Positions 60,760-64,000 of a DNA stretch of 64,000 nt are shown piece by piece. The number at the start of each line of letters is the position of its first letter. Within the stretch, counting starts at the first letter, position 1. A program made the position numbers and the translations under genes. The stretch is taken from positions 1 to 64,000 of the forward strand of contig JAHBSJ010000014.1 in assembly GCA_019639155.1 (NCBI GenBank), read 5' to 3'. This DNA is from Acidobacteriota bacterium (GTDB lineage: Bacteria; Acidobacteriota; Blastocatellia; Pyrinomonadales; Pyrinomonadaceae). The notes under the pieces were generated by a model. The model was given only the letters and a program-made list of their open reading frames with translations, was not told where the DNA came from and ran no database searches.

Positions 60760-63456
60760 TTAACCTTTTACGACGATGTTTACGAGCCGGTTCGGAACAA
60801 CAATGACATTGACTATGTCCTTGCCCGACGTGTATTCCTGCACTTTGATGTCTGCTTGTGCCCTGGACCGAAGGTCATCGTCGGCCGATCCGGGCGGGGC
60901 GAAGATCTTTGAACGCAGCTTACCGTTGACCTGAACCGCAATTTCGATCTCATCAGCCTTCGCCAGATCCGGGTCGAATTCAGGGAACTGCACACCGCCT
61001 AGGACAAATCCGGTGTCGTTGCCGGTGATCTCCTCATATAGTTCCTCAGCTATATGGGGAGCGAAAGGCGTCAACATGACTGTCAACGCAAGTAGTGCCT
61101 CACGAACTGCAAAAATCACATCACCTGCTGCATCAGCCGGCTCGCCGGCAACATCGCCGACAGCATTTGAAAGCTCCATCAATGCCGCTACCGGTGTATT
61201 GAACTGCAGCGAATCGAGACTGTCGGAAACCCGCTTGATCGTCTGATGCGTTTTTCGCCTCAATTTGCGAGACTCGTCCGAAAACTCAAGTTCCGAATTC
61301 AGATCAACTTTTTGAATGGATTCATGCCACTTGAATGTCTGACGCCAAACACGTTGCAGGAATCGCACCGCTCCCTCGATACCCGCCTCGTGCCAGACGA
61401 GTTCATTTTCGATGGGTGCTGCGAAAAGCACAAAAAGACGTGCAGCATCGGCCCCGTAGGCTTCGACCATTTCGTCCGGATCGACACCGTTACCTTTTGA
61501 TTTCGACATTCGCTCAATTGCGAATTTCAGCGGCGTCCCGTCGGCCGATACCGCCGCTGTGATCTTTCCTTTTCCGTCTCGTTCGACCGTTACATCCGCG
61601 GGCGGATAGTAAATGCGTTTACCTGTCGAATCGTCAAAGAATGTCTCGCCGACGACCATCCCTTGCGTGAGCAGGCTCTTCACGGGTTCGTTGAACTTCA
61701 CCAGCCCGAGGTCGCGCATTACTTTCGTCCAGAAACGAGTGTAGATAAGGTGCATCACGGCGTGGTCATCGCCGCCGATATATTGATCGACGGGCGTCCA
61801 AAATGCCGCAGTTTCAGGGTCGAAAGGCAGTATCTCATTATTCGGATCGGTGTACCGGAAAAAGTACCAAGAGGAATCAACGAAGGTATCCATCGTGTCC
61901 GTCTCACGGCGCGCATCGTTACCGCATTTCGGACACGAAGTGTTCACAAATTCCGGTACTTTGGCGAGCGGTGATTCGCCCGTTCCCGTGATAACGATCT
62001 CGTCCGGCAGACAAACGGGCAAGTTTTCGTATTTTTCAGGAACGATGCCGCAGCCGTCGCAATAAACTATCGGTATCGGCGAACCCCAGAATCGTTGACG
62101 CGAAATTCCCCAATCCCGCAGACGATAGGTGACGGCGCCTTCACCAAAGCCATGTTTTTCGGCCCAATCGGTCATTTCCTCGATGGCCTGTTCACTCGTT
62201 TTACCGTTCCAATAATCCGAATGGACCAGCACACCGTAGGCAGGCATCGCCTGTTCGAGGGCGAGAGCATGCATTGAATGATGCTCATGCGCCAGATGCG
62301 GCTCCGAGATCACCTGACGCATCGGCAGTCCGAATTTCGTTGAAAATTCAAAATCACGTTCGTCGTGCGCCGGGACACTCATCAGGGCTCCCGTGCCGTA
62401 TTCCATCATCACGTAGTTCGCGACCCAGATCGGTATCGCATCGCCGCTGAAAGGGTTTATGGCCTCCAGACCGGTGTCGATGCCGTCCTTTTCGACCTCA
62501 ATTTCGTGGTCTTTAGGCTTGGCATTTTCAGCTCGAATGAATGCGATCTTTTCGGCAACCTCACCGGCGAAATTCTGCATATTCGCCTGAATGACAGGAT
62601 GTTCAGCGGCCAACACGAGAGCATTTACACCATAGATCGTGTCGATCCGTGTCGTAAAAACACGAATACGCCCATTGCCCGCATCCGACATGCTTGTCAG
62701 GCCGTCAACGATCGGGCACGCGAAGAGTTTGTCGCTCGCAGCTTTCACCTCAAAATCGACATACGCTCCCTTTGACCTGCCGATCCAGTCGCGCTGGCGT
62801 TTCAATACATTCTGCGGCCAGCCTGCCTCGACCTCTGCCATGTCGTCGAGCAGTGCATCGGAATACGCGGTCGTCTTCAAAAACCATTGCTCAAGCTCTT
62901 TCTTGATCACAGGATTCCCGCACCGCCAACAAAGCCCGCCGCTTGCCTGCTCGTTAGAAAGCGTCGCTTGGTCATTCGAACACCAATTGACCTGGGTGAC
63001 CTTTTTATACGCGAGTCCTTTCTCGTACATTTCAAGAAAGAACCATTGGTCGAATTTGTAATACTCAGGCCGATGAGCCGCGATCTCTCGCGACCAGTCA
63101 TAGCTGATGCCGAGGCGTTCAAGCTGGCCGCGCATCACGTTGATGTTTTCCTCGGTCCAATCGCGAGGGTTCACTCCGCGCTTTATTGCGGCATCCTCAG
63201 CAGGCTGTCCGAACGAGTCCCATCCGATCGGGTGCAGCACGTTAAAGCCGCGAAGCCGCTTGTACCACGCCAGCGCGTCGCCCGCTGAATAATTGCGAAC
63301 GTGCCCCATGTGCAGATTGCCCGAAGGATACGGCAGCATCTCAAGCGCGTAAAACTTCGGCCTCTCGGCGCCGATCTCCGCCTTAAATGCGCTCGTTTCG
63401 GCCCATTTTTTCTGCCATTTTCGCTCTATTTTCTTGGCAAAATACTTTTCGTCCAT
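60760..63456 (-). CDS. leuS: Leucyl-tRNA synthetase
   Basis: 898 aa, class I. The HIGH-like LPYPSGNLHMGHVRNYS and KMSKS-like ERMSKSKGNGVDP are intact. GLCWRCGNPVIKKELEQWFL is the zinc/insert region and AHDERDFEFSTKFGLPM is the editing domain with its catalytic Asp. PIGWDSFGQPAEDAA replaces the usual FGLPAENAA, with Gln for Leu. ATG 63456 (MDEKYFAKKIE) matches the family N-terminus. Confidence 0.95.
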   Translation of the reverse strand: MDEKYFAKKIERKWQKKWAETSAFKAEIGAERPKFYALEMLPYPSGNLHMGHVRNYSAGDALAWYKRLRGFNVLHPIGWDSFGQPAEDAAIKRGVNPRDWTEENINVMRGQLERLGISYDWSREIAAHRPEYYKFDQWFFLEMYEKGLAYKKVTQVNWCSNDQATLSNEQASGGLCWRCGNPVIKKELEQWFLKTTAYSDALLDDMAEVEAGWPQNVLKRQRDWIGRSKGAYVDFEVKAASDKLFACPIVDGLTSMSDAGNGRIRVFTTRIDTIYGVNALVLAAEHPVIQANMQNFAGEVAEKIAFIRAENAKPKDHEIEVEKDGIDTGLEAINPFSGDAIPIWVANYVMMEYGTGALMSVPAHDERDFEFSTKFGLPMRQVISEPHLAHEHHSMHALALEQAMPAYGVLVHSDYWNGKTSEQAIEEMTDWAEKHGFGEGAVTYRLRDWGISRQRFWGSPIPIVYCDGCGIVPEKYENLPVCLPDEIVITGTGESPLAKVPEFVNTSCPKCGNDARRETDTMDTFVDSSWYFFRYTDPNNEILPFDPETAAFWTPVDQYIGGDDHAVMHLIYTRFWTKVMRDLGLVKFNEPVKSLLTQGMVVGETFFDDSTGKRIYYPPADVTVERDGKGKITAAVSADGTPLKFAIERMSKSKGNGVDPDEMVEAYGADAARLFVLFAAPIENELVWHEAGIEGAVRFLQRVWRQTFKWHESIQKVDLNSELEFSDESRKLRRKTHQTIKRVSDSLDSLQFNTPVAALMELSNAVGDVAGEPADAAGDVIFAVREALLALTVMLTPFAPHIAEELYEEITGNDTGFVLGGVQFPEFDPDLAKADEIEIAVQVNGKLRSKIFAPPGSADDDLRSRAQADIKVQEYTSGKDIVNVIVVPNRLVNIVVKG

Positions 63457-63682
63457 ACGTAACCCGCGTAAAGCTCTAAGTTTACAGAATAAACGAATCG
63501 ACACCAATTATAGCGAGCCGAACAAATATCTCTTTGCCCGAGAATAAGGTCGTGTTAGAATTGGAAATAGTTCTTTAACGGGAGTTTTGCGTACGAAGAT
63601 ACTGATGCTCACAAATACATCCCCGCGATCGGCCTCCGACAATTGATCCGTTTTGGCCGGTCGCCTCTGAAAGGAGGTCGAA

Positions 63683-63889
63683 ATGGCCAACAGACAGCTT
63701 AATGGCGGGGCTCGCCCCGCCGACAAGAAAACAAGAATTCTCTCGACAGCAACCGGCAGACATTCCTCGAACACTAAAGCGTCATTTGACGAGATACTCG
63801 CATTCCTTTCGAGTTCCGTTGAAAATAGGCGGGCTCGACAAGTATGGGAATGGGAAAGGATGCGGCGGCAGACAGCACGCTCGGAATAG
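63683..63889 (+). CDS. Small 68-residue protein of unknown function
   Basis: A near-perfect Shine-Dalgarno (AAAGGAGGT) stands 5 nt before ATG 63683. The protein is basic and Asn/Ser-rich (MANRQLNGGARPADKKTRIL, then TKASFDEILAFLSSSVENRR and VWEWERMRRQTARSE). I see no known domain. The egtB start follows the stop by 3 bp, so they are translationally linked. Confidence 0.6.
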   Translation: MANRQLNGGARPADKKTRILSTATGRHSSNTKASFDEILAFLSSSVENRRARQVWEWERMRRQTARSE

Positions 63890-63892
63890 AAG

Positions 63893-64000
63893 ATGGTTCA
63901 GACAGTAGCGGCCGGTGAAACAAGGACCCTGCTTGACCGATACCGTGACGTTCGATCACGGACCGTTGAGCTATGCGAGCCGCTTGAGATCGAAGATTAT
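63893..64000 (+). CDS. egtB: EgtB N-terminus (partial): ergothioneine biosynthesis, DinB half
   Basis: 36 codons reach the edge of the window: MVQTVAAGETRTLLDRYRDVR, then SRTVELCEPLEIEDY, quoted in two pieces. This is the N-terminal DinB-like helix of EgtB (RYRxVRxxTxxLCxPLxxEDY), the iron enzyme that joins Cys to hercynine. The rest is outside the window, so the call rests on this short match. Confidence 0.7.
   Translation, partial: MVQTVAAGETRTLLDRYRDVRSRTVELCEPLEIEDY

Overview
The window looks like chromosome of an Acidobacteriota member, probably class Blastocatellia (Pyrinomonadales-like). The inference rests on G+C-rich coding with TTG/GTG starts used alongside ATG, Ser/Thr kinases that begin with a small Cys-rich ribbon, kinase-formylglycine-enzyme fusions, many secreted TPR, carboxypeptidase-regulatory and SH3 lipoproteins, and dispersed palindromic and tandem repeats between genes. 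No marker gene fixes the species; the taxonomic call is inference.

Layout. 1-945: no convincing gene, but a dense cluster of palindromic repeats. 946-5630: a secreted M28 peptidase (minus), then two SDR nucleotide-sugar enzymes and a secreted carboxypeptidase-regulatory-like protein in one operon. 5627-9323: minus-strand genes (unknown cytosolic protein, Smr, SH3 lipoprotein, HExxH secreted protein). 9393-12450: a 25-residue membrane peptide, purH, and a DUF4440-like lipoprotein. 12726-13616: a ComEC-type metallo-beta-lactamase domain without the membrane part. 13680-17147: an A+T-rich restriction-modification island with two DNA methyltransferases and a convergent endonuclease. 17148-18502: a 10-copy 21-bp tandem array followed by a FN3-like protein. 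18604-25006 (minus): a ComEA-like HhH lipoprotein, FtsK, a frameshifted secreted protein, prfB with its programmed +1 frameshift, and lnt. 25007-27600: palindrome-rich spacer, a large TPR protein and tRNA-Glu. 27738-31775: polA, an MFS transporter and tRNA-Ala. 31849-34592 (minus): small protein, EEP-family enzyme, ATP-grasp enzyme. 34693-39819: site-2 protease, trpS, ArsC-like, DUF3060 and DUF2237 proteins, scpA, scpB, rluB. 39823-45202: CoA-binding protein, acyl-CoA dehydrogenase, DinB, meaB, methylmalonyl-CoA epimerase and a parvulin foldase. 45297-54428: hicA-hicB, mtnP, a secreted FGE-like protein, a BamD-like protein, a 13-copy 21-bp array, a PfkB kinase, fabI, a LOG-family protein and an S8 protease. 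54436-60611 (minus): cutA, a pseudokinase, a TPR protein and a kinase-FGE fusion, forming a signalling operon. 60760-63456 (minus): leuS. The right edge holds a small protein and the start of egtB.

Most genes are housekeeping: translation (prfB, trpS, leuS, rluB, two tRNAs), chromosome maintenance (polA, ftsK, scpAB), envelope biogenesis (lnt, fabI, SurA-like, BamD-like) and methylmalonyl-CoA/acyl-CoA metabolism. The points most worth a second look are three tandem arrays that all have a 21-bp period; a restriction-modification island abutting a truncated ComEC; a kinase/pseudokinase/TPR operon; a CxxC...CxxDG N-terminal module shared by the kinases and FtsK; and a dispersed repeat that has become the C-terminus of Lnt.
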